64,000 nucleotides of DNA from Limnomonas spitsbergensis (Eukaryota > Chlorophyta > Chlorophyceae > Chlamydomonadales). The translations under genes were made by a program, and so were the position numbers. Positions 42,001 through 50,512 of this stretch are shown here, piece by piece. Every line of letters begins with the position of its first letter. The first letter of the stretch is position 1. The stretch lies in contig JAYJMM010000066.1 in the NCBI GenBank assembly GCA_037349105.1, forward strand, positions 1,213,501 through 1,277,500. Direction: 5' to 3'. The notes under the pieces are model-generated. The model was not told the DNA's origin and made no database searches. It saw only the letters and a list, made by a program, of their open reading frames with translations.

Positions 42001-45000
42001 AACCCTAGGCTCAATGCACACATCAAATCAGTTTCAAGGTCATGAATTTATAATGTTTCTTAATGAAGGCTTCTCCTTTCCTTTCCCCCAATCACCTTTT
42101 CAGCCTCTTGGGCCGTCGCCTGGCCGGAAGCGTGGCCCATCATGCCCCCGCCTGCAGCGCTGGCCTCGGAAGTCCGGGCCAATGGCCCTTGCGCTGCACC
42201 ACCGCTGGAGACTTTGCTGCTCATGCTGCCGAAGGCGAGCACGTCAAGCAGGCCCTGCATCATAAAAGACACATATTTAGGGCGCACGGCAAAATGAAAT
42301 CAGCTCGCCGTTATGTATCCACCTCCAGATTGAGGGGAGGGGGGGCTAGCCTGGCCCTTAGCTGATGGCACAAGCAGGAATTTAAAAAACAAGTGAACTC
42401 CAGACAGATGCCATGAGGTAGCAGATATGTAGCTGAATTGCAGCTGAATGCTGCCGCCACAACACAAAGTAAAAGTGCACTTTATGTGGACCATTCCGTG
42501 TCCGCCAACCCTAGGCTCAATGCACACATCAAATCAGTTTCAAGGTCATGAATTTATAATGTTTCTTAATGAAGGCTTCTCCTTTCCTTTCCCCCAATCA
42601 CCTTTTCAGCCTCTTGGGCCGTCGCCTGGCCGGAAGCGTGGCCCATCATGCCCCCGCCTGCAGCGCTGGCCTCGGAAGTCCGGGCCAATGGCCCTTGCGC
42701 TGCACCACCGCTGGAGACTTTGCTGCTCATGCTGCCGAAGGCGAGCACGTCAAGCAGGCCCTGCATCATAAAAGACACATATTTAGGGCGCACGGCAAAA
42801 TGAAATCAGCTCGCCGTTATGTATCCACCTCCAGATTGAGGGGGGGGGGCTAGCCTGGCCCTCAGCTGATGGCACAAGCAGGAATTTAAAAAACAAGTGA
42901 ACTCCAGACAGATGCCATGAGGTAGCAGATATGTAGCTGGATTGCAGCTGAATGCTGCCGCCACAACACAAAGTAAAAGTGCACTTTATGTGGACCATTC
43001 CGTGTCCGCCAACCCTAGGCTCAATGCACACATCAAATCAGTTTCAAGGTCATGAATTTATAATGTTTCTTAATGAAGGCTTCTCCTTTCCTTTCCCCCA
43101 ATCACCTTTTCAGCCTCTTGGGCCGTCGCCTGGCCGGAAGCATGGCCCATCATGCCCCCGCCTGCATTGCTGGCCTCGGAAGTCCGGGCCAATGGCCCTT
43201 GCGCTGCACCACCGCTGGAGACTTTGCTGCTCATGCTGCCGAAGGCGAGCACGTCAAGCAGGCCCTGCATCATAAAAGACACATATTTAGGGCGCACGGC
43301 AAAATGAAATCAGCTCGCCGTTATGTATCCACCTCCAGATTGAGGGGGGGGGGCTAGCCTGGCCCTCAGCTGATGGCACAAGCAGGAATTTAAAAAACAA
43401 GTGAACTCCAGACAGATGCCATGAGGTAGCAGATATGTAGCTGGATTGCAGCTGAATGCTGCCGCCACAACACAAAGTAAAAGTGCACTTTATGTGGACC
43501 ATTCCGTGTCCGCCAACCCTAGGCTCAATACACACATCAAATCAGTTTCAAGGTCATGAATTTATAATGTTTCTTAATGAAGGCTTCTCCTTTCCTTTCC
43601 CTCAATCACCTTTTCCGCCTCTTGGGCCGTCGCCTGGCCGGAAGCGTGGCCCATCATGCCCCCGCCTGCAGCGCTGGCCTCGGAAGTCCGGGCCAATGGC
43701 CCTTGCGCTGCACCACCGCTGGAGACTTTGCTGCTCATGCTGCCGAAGGCGAGCACGTCAAGCAGGCCGTGCATCATAAAAGGCAAATATTTAGGGCGCA
43801 CGGCAAAATGAAATCAGCTGGCCGTTATGTATCCACCTCCAGATTGAGGGGGGGGGGGGCTAGCCTGGCCCTCAGCTGATGGCACAAGCAGGAATTTAAA
43901 AAACAAGTGAACTCCAGACAGATGCCATGAGGTAGCAGATATGTAGCTGGATTGCAGCTGAATGCTGCCGCCACAACACAAAGTATAAGTGCACTTTATG
44001 TGGACCAATCCATGTCCGCCAACCCTAGGCTCAATGCACACATCAAATCCTTTTCAAGGTCATGAATTTATAATGTTTCTTAATGAAGGCTTCTCCTTTC
44101 CTTTCCCCCAATCACCTTTTCAGCCTCTTGGGCCGTCGCCTGGCCGGAAGCGTGGCCCATCATGCCCCAGCCTGCAGCGCTGGCCTCGGAAGTACGGGCC
44201 AATGGCCCTTGCGCTGCACCACCGCTGGAGACTTTGCTGCTCATGCTGCCGAAGGCGAGCACGTCAAGCAGGCCCTGCATCATTAAAGACAACTATTTAG
44301 GGCGCACGGCAAAATGATATCAGCTCGCCGTTATGTATCCACCTCCAGATTGAGGGGGGGGGGGGGCTAGCCTGGCCCTCAGCTGATGGCACAAGCAGGA
44401 ATTTAAAAAACAAGTGAACTCCAGACAGATGCCATGAGGTAGCAGATATGTAGCTGGATTGCAGCTGAATGCTGCCGCCACAACACAAAGTAAAAGTGCA
44501 CTTTATGTGGACCATTCCGTGTCCGCCAACCCTAGGCTCAATGCACACATCAAATCAGTTTCAAGGTCATGAATTTATAATGTTTCTTAATGAAGGCTTC
44601 TCCTTTCCTTCCCCCCAATCACCTTTTCAGCCTCTTGGGCCGTCGCCTGGCCGGAAGCGTGGCCCATCATGCCCCCGCCTGCAGCGCTGGCCTCGGAAGT
44701 ACGGGCCAATGGCCCTTGCGCTGCACCACCGCTGGAGACTTTGCTGCTCATGCTGCCGAAGGCGAGCACATCAAGGAGGCCCTGCATCATAAAAGGCAAA
44801 TATTTAGGGCGCACAGCAAATGAAATCAGCTACCCTAATGTAGCCGCCTCCAGATTGAGGGGGGGGACTAGCCTGGCCCTCAGCTGACGGCACAAGCAGC
44901 TATTTGCAGGCCTTGGACAGTATCTCCGGAGGCGCCTCAGACCAAAAGTATAACACGCAATTCCCCGTTTAGTAAGGTGAGATGAACTTACGAAGTCGAG

Positions 45001-48000
45001 AGAGTGTATACCGTTCTCAAGCCATGCCTTGTACTGGTAGATGTAGGCGGAAGGCTCTTCAAAATGCCTCTTCATCGGTAGTAATGGCGCCTTTGAAGAG
45101 GGCTGTATGCCTGACCCTCGATTCACAGCTGTCAAGGCAGATGTCACGTAGATCGGTGCATCGGTTGTGTACCTGACACATTCCTCATGCAGATTCGTGC
45201 GGTCCTGCTGGGTAAAGGATGAGTATCAAACAACTGACGATGCTCAGAATACCCCGCAAATGGTGTCCAAGGATCACACCATAAAAATTCCTATCAAGCA
45301 GGAGTAGGGGCATGGCTGGCAGCAGGAGTGAGAGCAGGGGAGAAGGAGCATGGGGCATAAGCATGAGCGGAAGCTAGAGTGGGAACAAGGGCATGAGCGT
45401 TTGCGGTTGCAGAGTGTGTTCAGGAGCGGGAAGCGGGGGCGCAGGTGGATCTGGGAGGAGGAGCAGAGCGGGAGCGGGAAAAAGGGCGAAAGCGGGGACG
45501 ACAGTACAAACCTGAGCCTGAGCCTGAGCAGGGACAGGATACGGGAGCGGGGGCATGAGGTCATTTTGCCTCCATAATCACCTGCACATCTTGCCGCACG
45601 CGATCAGCCAGTCCTGTGAATTGCGCCGCTTTGGCATCCAATATCGCGAGCAGCTTCTTCAACCCGGGAGTGGCTTGAAGATCCTTGCATATGCTTGACA
45701 CCTCATGAGCCTGAGTCGACCCTTCGAACGCTCTACACGAGTAGCGTGAGTGGGAAGGGGTTGGGGGCAAAATAATATCTATCTTCGTGGAACTTGATGA
45801 CTACTTCCAAAACTGGTCATCACATAGTTCTTGGCCCGAGGGGACAGGGGGGGGGGGGGGGCGATCAAGAGAAACACAAGTAGGGAGGGGGGCTGGGGAG
45901 TCTTCTTCAAAAAATCAAGTTCACAAGGTAACTCTGGCTGCAGCAATTTCGCTTCAAGGTCTTCTTCATTTTTGTGAGCCAGCCACATTGGTTCAAAAAT
46001 CAGGTATTTTCCAACCTTATTCCACACAACCCCTCATATGAATGAGAAACAAAGTGTTACTAGGTGTCTCGGGAGGCAACAGCCAAAATAGTGGAAGCAT
46101 ATTTTATCTAGGATTGGTAGCTTTTATTTTGCCCCCCTCTCACAACTCTGCATACATAATTGATGAATCATGTCCAAATGGACCCCATTAAAAGGTCGTG
46201 AAATATAAACATCCATCTCACTGTTTCAGGCTGGTGACCCCGGTGCCGACGGCGTCTTGAAGCAACATGGTGTCCTGCAAGACAGCATCATTCCCGCTAG
46301 ATCCTGCGACATCTTCTCGCCTCGGCCGTATCATTCTTCCATACAGGGCGTTCACACAAGTGTCCATTGTAGTCCGAACAATATCCTTGAGCTCCGGTGT
46401 GGCCCATTCGCATGCCATTAGCCGCTCTTGTGCTACATCGCTCCTCGTGATCAGTGCTGCCTGTAAAAAAGAAATGTAGTTTCACGAGTGTAGGGCAAAG
46501 CCGCACACATAAATCAAAGCATATATTGAGGCATCTATTATAGCACATGCAGGAGCATCCATTGGAGCATCTACAGATTGCCCATTATAGATTTAAACTC
46601 ACCGGAGATCCAACGCGCACGTCGGTCCGCGCAGTGGGTGGCGGTGATGCAGGGGATTGAGGGCGTTCTAGATCCTACAAACAATGGTAGTCAAAGGGTG
46701 AACTCCTAGGAAACAAATAACACACACAGTCAATTGGCATTTAAACCTCAGCCAAAAACAACCCCCCACACACATTAATGGGTTGCACCTTGGGCGTTAT
46801 CTTGGAGCTTGCCGATTCACCCCACTCAACTTCCTGAAATGAATATTTGAGGAAGAACACGTGCAATTAGGAAGACAAAAAGACATGATACGGGGAGGGG
46901 GTCAGCCAAATTCATGATAAATTGAAGTCAGAAATCCAGGGCAAGAAAGGGGTCGGGGTTAGCAGTGGCCACCATGGTGAGGTAATAAGGAGACAACAGA
47001 CATGGTCTGGGCATGGCTCAGGGCCCAGGCTTGGGGGGGGGAGAAGGGGGTCACACACTTCAAAAATCAAGGTCCTCATATCAATGCGTCATTCCTACCG
47101 TCTCTGCAGCTGTTGGCATCAACTCCTTTGACGTTTTCTTCGGCAGACCGGCGGATATGGCCTGAGATGACAGGGGTCAATGATACAAGTGCGTTACTGT
47201 CCAATGCCAATGGGATATGGCGGGAGCCACGAGGATGTCTGTGGTGAGGATCCCCAGGTAGACAAGTTAGGTATGCAAAGCATGGAGATAACACTCATGG
47301 ACGATGAGTCGTAACATTGATCAGCCTTCAAGGACAATGTCAATAAGCTGCCAATCAAAAACAGGTGGGCCACGCACACCTCAGTAGTATCTCCTTGTGC
47401 CCTCAAATCCAATAACCCGCGCTTCAGAGGATTCGCAGCGGCACCAGACATCGCAGGCTGCACGGCAACCGGAGCCTGAGATAGGGGTGTCCCACGCATG
47501 TGCAAGTTAGTGCCAGGTCATGAGGGAGGTCTTGGTAACATGACATTGAGGTGACATTAAATTGAAATGACAAATGAGCATGCGGTATAAGAAACACACA
47601 CTCACCACCTTGTTAGCCACAAAAGAGCCGGGCAGCATCTCCATACCACCTGAATTTGTGGGCAAATGTGAGTGGCTGCCTGATCTTGAAACCTACAAAA
47701 AAAAAGAATTTCAGAAATTGCAGAAATGGAAATAAATTGCTACCGAGGCCGCAAAGGCAGCGACTGGTGTTGCAACGATCCCGCGCGAACAGGCAGGCAG
47801 AAGCAGCAGTCAAGTACAGCCGCCACATAAGCCATAGTTCTTCCACATTTGTAAATTAAAGCAAAAGAAGTCACGACAGTGAACTAGTGAAGGCTGTGAC
47901 AATCTTGGCAACGTCCAGGTCAGGACGATCGAAGAGAATTTAAGACTTGCATGGCTAGAAAATACATTTGAAAGACCGAAGTGCCATAGGCATTGGCAGA

Positions 48001-50317
48001 CCAGATTAACTAACCATGGCTACTTCGTCCGTGGCCCAGAGGAGGAGCAACAGCAGTTACGCCGGACTGGGTAGGATGTTCCTTGCCAGGCACACTTGAC
48101 TTCACGTCCCGAGCGAAGACGAATGACATAGGCATGCCGCTGGCAACGATCTCCTGAAGGGTGTTTACAATTTGCAGGGGTGCATAATTTCCTCTCAGGC
48201 ATCATCGTGCTCTATGAACAATGAAATATGATTTTGAAGATTCAGGCATATTTATCTCCGCATTCCCGCTTGTGATCTCAAAAAAAAATCAGGGAGACTG
48301 TAGCGATATGAAGTTAAGGGGGGATCAACATTTTCTCACCATCCCAGCAGCCGTTGGTTGTACCATCCGTGGTGGCGCCATTGGGAGTTCCTCCGGTGGG
48401 TTGGGAGATATTGCACCCTGAGCATCAGATGGGAGCTCGATGCCACCTGAATACATGTGGGGAATTAATTGTGTGTTGTTGATCTCTAAACATGAAATGT
48501 CACAAAATAAAAAACGAATTGTGAGGCATGTTCCATGATACCGTCCCAACCATGAACTTACCACGTCCTCTCTCTCCGTCGGCCCGAGGAGGCGCAACAG
48601 CAGTTATACCGGACGTTGCAGGACGTGACGAGCGGGATGAGGCAGGCTTGCTCAACTTTGCACGGAAAAAGGCAAGTGGCCTAGACTTCCCCGCTGCGAC
48701 GATTTCCTGAAAGATGTTCCACGAGGGGCAAGGGGGTGAAAGAGAGATCTCTAAGGCATTGGGCAGAGAATAGAGAGGTGACCAATGCGGCATGTGTCAG
48801 GAAATGGAGGGGAGACCAGAGCGGCATGGGTCATCGGGTGCTCGGGAGACTACTGCGGCATGGGACCGAAGGGCAAGGGATCCCTTTCTGTGTCACGGGG
48901 CAGGGGACCATGGGAGACCACTACAGACATGGGACAAGGGGTGAAGGGGTGACTATTGCGGCATGGGGCAGGGAGAGATGGACTGCAGCAGGACTGAGGG
49001 GAAGACCATTGAAACACAGGGCATGGGATGAACATAGAATGTTGTGGCAGAGGACAGGGGTAACAAGGGCGAGCAAGCCTTCTTGCGTAACCTCAGTAAG
49101 GATGGCCTCATAACTTGCACACCTTTAACAAGGGGGCAACTCCCTTTGGTCCTACGAGCCTGCAGAGCTTGGGCGCTACTTTCCCTTGACTCTTCCCGGG
49201 GAATAAACGAAGCCACGTTGCTCTGCAGAGGTCTGCAGCAGGTCCATTCGTGTTGCTGGTGAAAAACGTCAGAACCTCACTGACGTGGCACTTCTCGCAA
49301 TGATTCTTGTGGGAGTTGAAAGCCACCGGATCCCTCATTGGCCCCACGAAGAACGTTGTGACATTCGGTATCGATGCTGGAGGAGCGAAAGCGAGCATAG
49401 CGGCAGAGTAATGCAAAATGAAGCAGATAGCACAGACCCCCGCAGTTGTTGAGTCCAAGTGGATGCTGTACGATCCTGACTTGACGTAGCCCCACTTGTC
49501 GAGATAGGAATTTGAGAGAGGACCCCACGGTTTCTCAGGCGCCAGGAAGAGGAGAGTAGAATCGATGTTTTCCGCTGTGATGAGGTACTGTGTAGAAATG
49601 GTTGAGCTGTGTTCCGCGGCATAAAACACCTGGTTGCCATCGACGCCACGACGCCAACACCCGTTGATGGGAAGTACGAAGCCGCTATCCTTGCACTTCA
49701 AGACCTGCCATACATGGGACGGACAGAATATGAGCAATAACATCAACAGTGCATCCATCAGTCCTACTATCACACTTCGCTCCCTCGAATAACATGTTGC
49801 GAACGATCGATGCGTGTCTGTTGGGCCCTGTTCAAATGTGAGGAAGGCAAGAACACGGAACTGGCGATCTAGACAGAGGGGGCGTGACCAAATTCCAACA
49901 TGCGTGGATATGTAATGATAGTCCGCGGTGCATTGCGTACACGCACTTACCAGATCATAAAGGGTGCTCGCGCCCGGGTGGATTCCGAAGATGTGCTGGG
50001 CCAGGCTGCCTATGCACTGGCAAGCGGTATCGGCGAATGTCGGTGAATCTGGATTCAGTAAGCAGCCAGGAACCCTGAACAACAAGGGAGTCATCACAAT
50101 CACGACACGGGATTTATTAAGGCAAAACGCACGGTGCAAGAGGCGATGGGGTGCACATCAGAGTTTACATGGAGTGTAGATCGTACCAGCAAGTGAGGCC
50201 GCATTTGTTCACTAACGTAGGCCCCTGCTCTGGTCCCGAGTGCATAGCCGACAGAGTCACACCAGAGCTACTTCGGTCGCTCCCGAGTCCAGGGACGCCC
50301 GGACAGTCATCAGACAT
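24659..50317 (-). CDS. Giant multi-exon gene: exon array + methyltransferase-like + Ulp1-like protease
   Basis: I propose one gene, read right to left. The ATG at 50317-50315 follows an in-frame TAA. Exons run 50317-50187, 50074-49951, 49704-49123, 48706-48562, 48446-48340, 48153-48015, 47649-47606, 47475-47380, 47161-47099, 46833-46789, 46674-46603, 46460-46222, 45732-45582 and 45207-44992. Next come 33 units with a 159-bp exon, a linker exon from 28509, a methyltransferase-like exon from 28024, and protease exons 27087-26977, 26722-26381, 26189-26043, 25900-25775, 25210-25035 and 24773-24659 (TGA). All junctions are GT-AG, and phases match at every N-terminal and protease junction and into and out of the array. 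Weak points are linker to methyltransferase, methyltransferase to protease, and three damaged array exons. The product would be about 3,000 residues. Two or three adjacent genes are the alternative. Confidence 0.6.
25317..25733. repeat. 15-bp telomere-like minisatellite inside a protease intron
   Basis: About 26 copies of AACCCTGAACCTGCA lie inside the intron 25211-25774. This intron separates the exon with the catalytic His from the exon with the catalytic Cys. Each unit contains AAACCCT, and one variant reads AAACCCTAAACCTGG, close to a degenerate plant/algal telomere repeat. TGCATGAGGGCG occurs at both ends (25317-25328 and 25722-25733). Open frames on both strands here arise because 15 bp is five codons. 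Confidence 0.93.
26225..26365. repeat. Degenerate GCCAAGCCA minisatellite in a protease intron
   Basis: Inside the intron 26190-26380 are repeated short motifs of the type CAAGGACAGCCAAGCCAG, GCCAAGCCA and GGTCAACCAAGCC with no strict period. This is a second simple repeat in the protease introns, unrelated in sequence to the 15-bp array. Confidence 0.65.
27215..28024 (-). CDS. SAM-dependent methyltransferase-like exon
   Basis: The reading frame is open from an acceptor at 28026-28025 (pyrimidine-rich, ending GCGTAG), with an internal ATG at 27991, to a TGA at 27215. Counting from that ATG, residues 45-55 read VLDIGSGLSRF, a class I methyltransferase motif I (SAM binding). Residues 69-73 read GVEYD, the acidic motif after strand 2. 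A GGTYGTLTLAG segment precedes motif I, an arrangement seen in Dot1-type methyltransferases; I use this only as a resemblance. The substrate is not known. A donor at GAT|GTGAAG (exon end 27272) would join it in phase to the protease exon at 27087. GTCTTG further upstream (also phase 0) is an alternative. It could instead be a separate gene ending at 27215. Confidence 0.72.
   Translation of the reverse strand, partial: KSALQSALFNTMSVCEDLLGGGNGYGGTYGTLTLAGTTDILMQWSRLTMFDIDSTVLDIGSGLSRFLMHATGKGVKAAYGVEYDPLKCQKAESLISMTMKKMRAAQKDDVVEAFLPQSKLPITICESVSNISSIEPATHILACWQGFNGADELAVGNIFQKSRTARILTIVQHFRWVDVNSSVPLSEQMEAAMAARRFGSVRMVGSPITVKMSGGRNERLQAYTFAKPYPPPLCYTKVLGLPSLPVFNSKDVKAILKKQKSEADKRRQH
28210..28509 (-). 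CDS. Linker exon after the tandem-exon array
   Basis: A clear acceptor (CCATTGTTTCAG) precedes ATCAAGAACACG at 28509. The frame follows in phase 0 from the last array exon and stays open to a TGA at 28210-28212. It reads as ordinary soluble, Lys-rich protein, for example KNTLPIYRFTSFVRKDNNTW near the start and GKTIDGIRKYTRKW near the end. No domain is recognised. The 3' boundary is unsettled. CAG|GTTAAT (exon end 28432) is in phase with the methyltransferase exon at 28024. Other donors near 28250 need different acceptors. A terminal stop at 28210, ending the gene here, is also possible. Confidence 0.55.
   Translation of the reverse strand: MKNTLPIYRFTSFVRKDNNTWFTTMQVNLCKAIPPKDATNLLEIAKGSIVARSHKPNNMLKSVQEGMHDHGKTIDGIRKYTRKWRSFQMKEASEAHRKD
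31659..31817 (-). CDS. Array exon 7 with one extra base at its donor
   Basis: The exon body is normal. The junction reads AAAAGGGTGATT instead of AAAAGGTGATT (plus strand CAATCACCCTTTT near 31650), one extra G. If the GT is used as in other units, the exon gains one base and shifts the frame, so this copy may be skipped or joined out of frame. Confidence 0.7.
36206..36363 (-). pseudogene. Array exon 16 with a 1-bp deletion
   Basis: The plus strand reads GGCCTTGAAGTCC where neighbours read GGCCTTGGAAGTCC or GGCCTCGGAAGTCC. The missing base shifts the frame mid-exon, and the normal 75-codon minus frame seen in the other units is absent here. The acceptor and donor are intact. Including this exon would break the long protein; skipping it would not, because the exon is symmetric. 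Confidence 0.85.
39234..39345 (-). pseudogene. Array exon 22, truncated by a ~167-bp deletion
   Basis: The unit spans only 338 bp (39080 to 39418) instead of ~505. The sequence passes directly from CCAATGGCCCTTGCGCT to GATGGCACAAGCAGG. This removes the acceptor and about the first third to half of the exon on the minus strand. The joined ends share GCT, consistent with deletion at a microhomology. The donor half remains but has no acceptor of its own. Confidence 0.9.
44992..46674 (-). CDS. Exons 11-14 of the giant gene (helical region before the array)
   Basis: Exons are 46674-46603 (72 bp), 46460-46222 (239 bp), 45732-45582 (151 bp) and 45207-44992 (216 bp). Leftover bases at the junctions combine correctly: two bases at 46222 join one at 45732. 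Acceptors include TTCTTTTTTACAG and CCTTTACCCAG; donors include GTGAGT, GTGAGA, GTGATT and GTAAGT. The peptide is ordinary, partly helical sequence, for example TPGLKKLLAILDAKAAQFTG, and ends KAWLENGIHSLDF just before the first array exon. No domain is recognised. The intron 45208-45581 contains a purine-rich degenerate repeat. Confidence 0.8.
45295..45560. repeat. Purine-rich degenerate GGGAGC/GAGCAT repeat in an intron
   Basis: The plus strand is strongly purine-biased with recurrent GAGCGGGAGCGGG, GCATGAGCG and GCCTGAGCCTGAGC motifs and no fixed period. It lies within the intron between exons 45732-45582 and 45207-44992. On the transcribed strand it is a long pyrimidine-rich tract. Short frames on both strands are not convincing genes. 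Confidence 0.6.
46789..47649 (-). CDS. Exons 7-10 of the giant gene (short in-phase linker exons)
   Basis: Exons are 47649-47606 (44 bp), 47475-47380 (96 bp), 47161-47099 (63 bp) and 46833-46789 (45 bp; a donor 15 bp later is also in phase). Each has a pyrimidine-rich acceptor ending CAG and a GT donor (GTGAGT, GTGTGC, GTAGGA, GTGCAA), and the last three are exact multiples of three. The peptide is low in hydrophobic residues, with PVAVQPAMSGAAANP and LPKKTSKELMPTAAE, as expected for a flexible linker. No domain is seen. The mutual phase fit of such short exons is the main evidence. Confidence 0.72.
48015..48706 (-). CDS. Exons 4-6 of the giant gene, including a duplicated exon pair
   Basis: Exons are 48706-48562 (145 bp), 48446-48340 (107 bp) and 48153-48015 (139 bp). 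Exon 48706 starts EIVAAG and contains SGITAVAPPRADG. Exon 48153 starts EIVASG and contains SGVTAVAPPLGHG. They share phase, start and layout. The following exons, 48446 and 47649, both open with GG(I/M)E after ATTCAG. So the pair 48706/48446 is repeated as 48153/47649. One leftover base from each first exon joins two from each second exon to make Gly. No known domain is recognised; the region is Pro/Ala/Ser-rich and likely disordered. Confidence 0.78.
48770..49040. repeat. Degenerate GCGGCATGGG-type minisatellite in an intron
   Basis: The plus strand shows repeated blocks such as GACCAATGCGGCATGTGTC, GACCAGAGCGGCATGGGTC, GACTACTGCGGCATGGGAC and GACTATTGCGGCATGGGGC, at irregular spacings. It lies in the intron between exons 49704-49123 and 48706-48562. 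Short frames here are not supported as genes. Confidence 0.7.
49123..49704 (-). CDS. Exon 3 of the giant gene: 194-residue unknown globular domain
   Basis: This is the largest N-terminal exon, 582 bp, phase 0 at both ends (acceptor ATGTATGGCAG, donor AAG|GTGTGC). It starts VLKCKDSGFVLPINGCWRRG, contains aromatic and hydrophobic residues typical of a folded domain, and has a cysteine/histidine cluster, NHCEKCHVSE, about residue 130. The end is basic, including FPGKSQGKVAPKL. I do not recognise the family. The upstream intron 49950-49705 is 246 bp long, a multiple of three, and contains no in-frame stop, so retained-intron isoforms would stay open. Confidence 0.78.
49951..50317 (-). CDS. Exons 1-2 of the giant gene with the start codon
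   Basis: Exon 1 coding is 50317-50187 (131 bp) and exon 2 is 50074-49951 (124 bp). The ATG at 50317 begins MSDDCPGVPGLGSD; upstream in the same frame there is a TAA, so this is the first usable Met. Exon 1 ends with TG before GTACGA, and exon 2 starts with G, making one Trp codon. Exon 2 ends at CTG|GTAAGT in phase 0. No signal peptide or membrane segment is visible. Exon 2 has several Cys. The proposed promoter lies between this ATG and the 12-bp satellite starting near 50513. Confidence 0.78.
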
Positions 50318-50512
50318 AATGTCACGCTGGTAGGACGAATCCAGCAGTTGTTCTACTTATTACAAACATACAATGTGTGCGTGTGCTGATGCGATGATTT
50401 GTGGTTGTAAAGAAAGAAGGTAGACCAAGTGATGGGAGGTGCTGCGCAGCAAAAGACGGCAGAGCAATCCTTGGGGGGATGGCTGAACCCCAAGGGTCGG
50501 ACCCGGCGTGCT

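Larger units (their letters stand above)
28571..44900 (-). repeat. 33-unit ~505-bp tandem array, each unit an exon plus intron
   Basis: Units are 504-508 bp long and highly similar. On the minus strand each has an acceptor TTTTATGATGCAG, then a 159-bp exon, then a donor AAG|GTGATT. The exon begins GLLDVLAFGSMSSKVS and ends GQATAQEAEK, and its 53 residues are rich in Ala, Gly and Ser. Exon starts include 28785, 29291, 29798, 30304, 30808, 31312, 31817, 32321, 32825 and 33333, and so on up to 44274 and 44781. Both ends are phase 0, so any number of copies keeps the frame. Flanking exons (ending 44992, starting 28509) are also phase 0. The ~346-bp intron has a C-tract of about 9-14 (G on plus) some 80 bp before the acceptor. 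Thirty-one exons are intact in length. The function of the repeated segment is unknown. Confidence 0.9.

Noticed and set aside
28571..44900. Plus-strand frames of 67-135 codons in each 505-bp unit, and minus frames beginning MCIEPRVGGHG
   Set aside because: The plus frames are antisense to the array exon; the minus ones lie in its intron and end in the C-tract. Only the GLLDVLAF frame has both splice sites and phase continuity.
45787..46041. Small genes on either strand near the G-run at 45847-45861
   Set aside because: This is within the intron between exons 46222 and 45732; the frames cross a homopolymer and have no domain.
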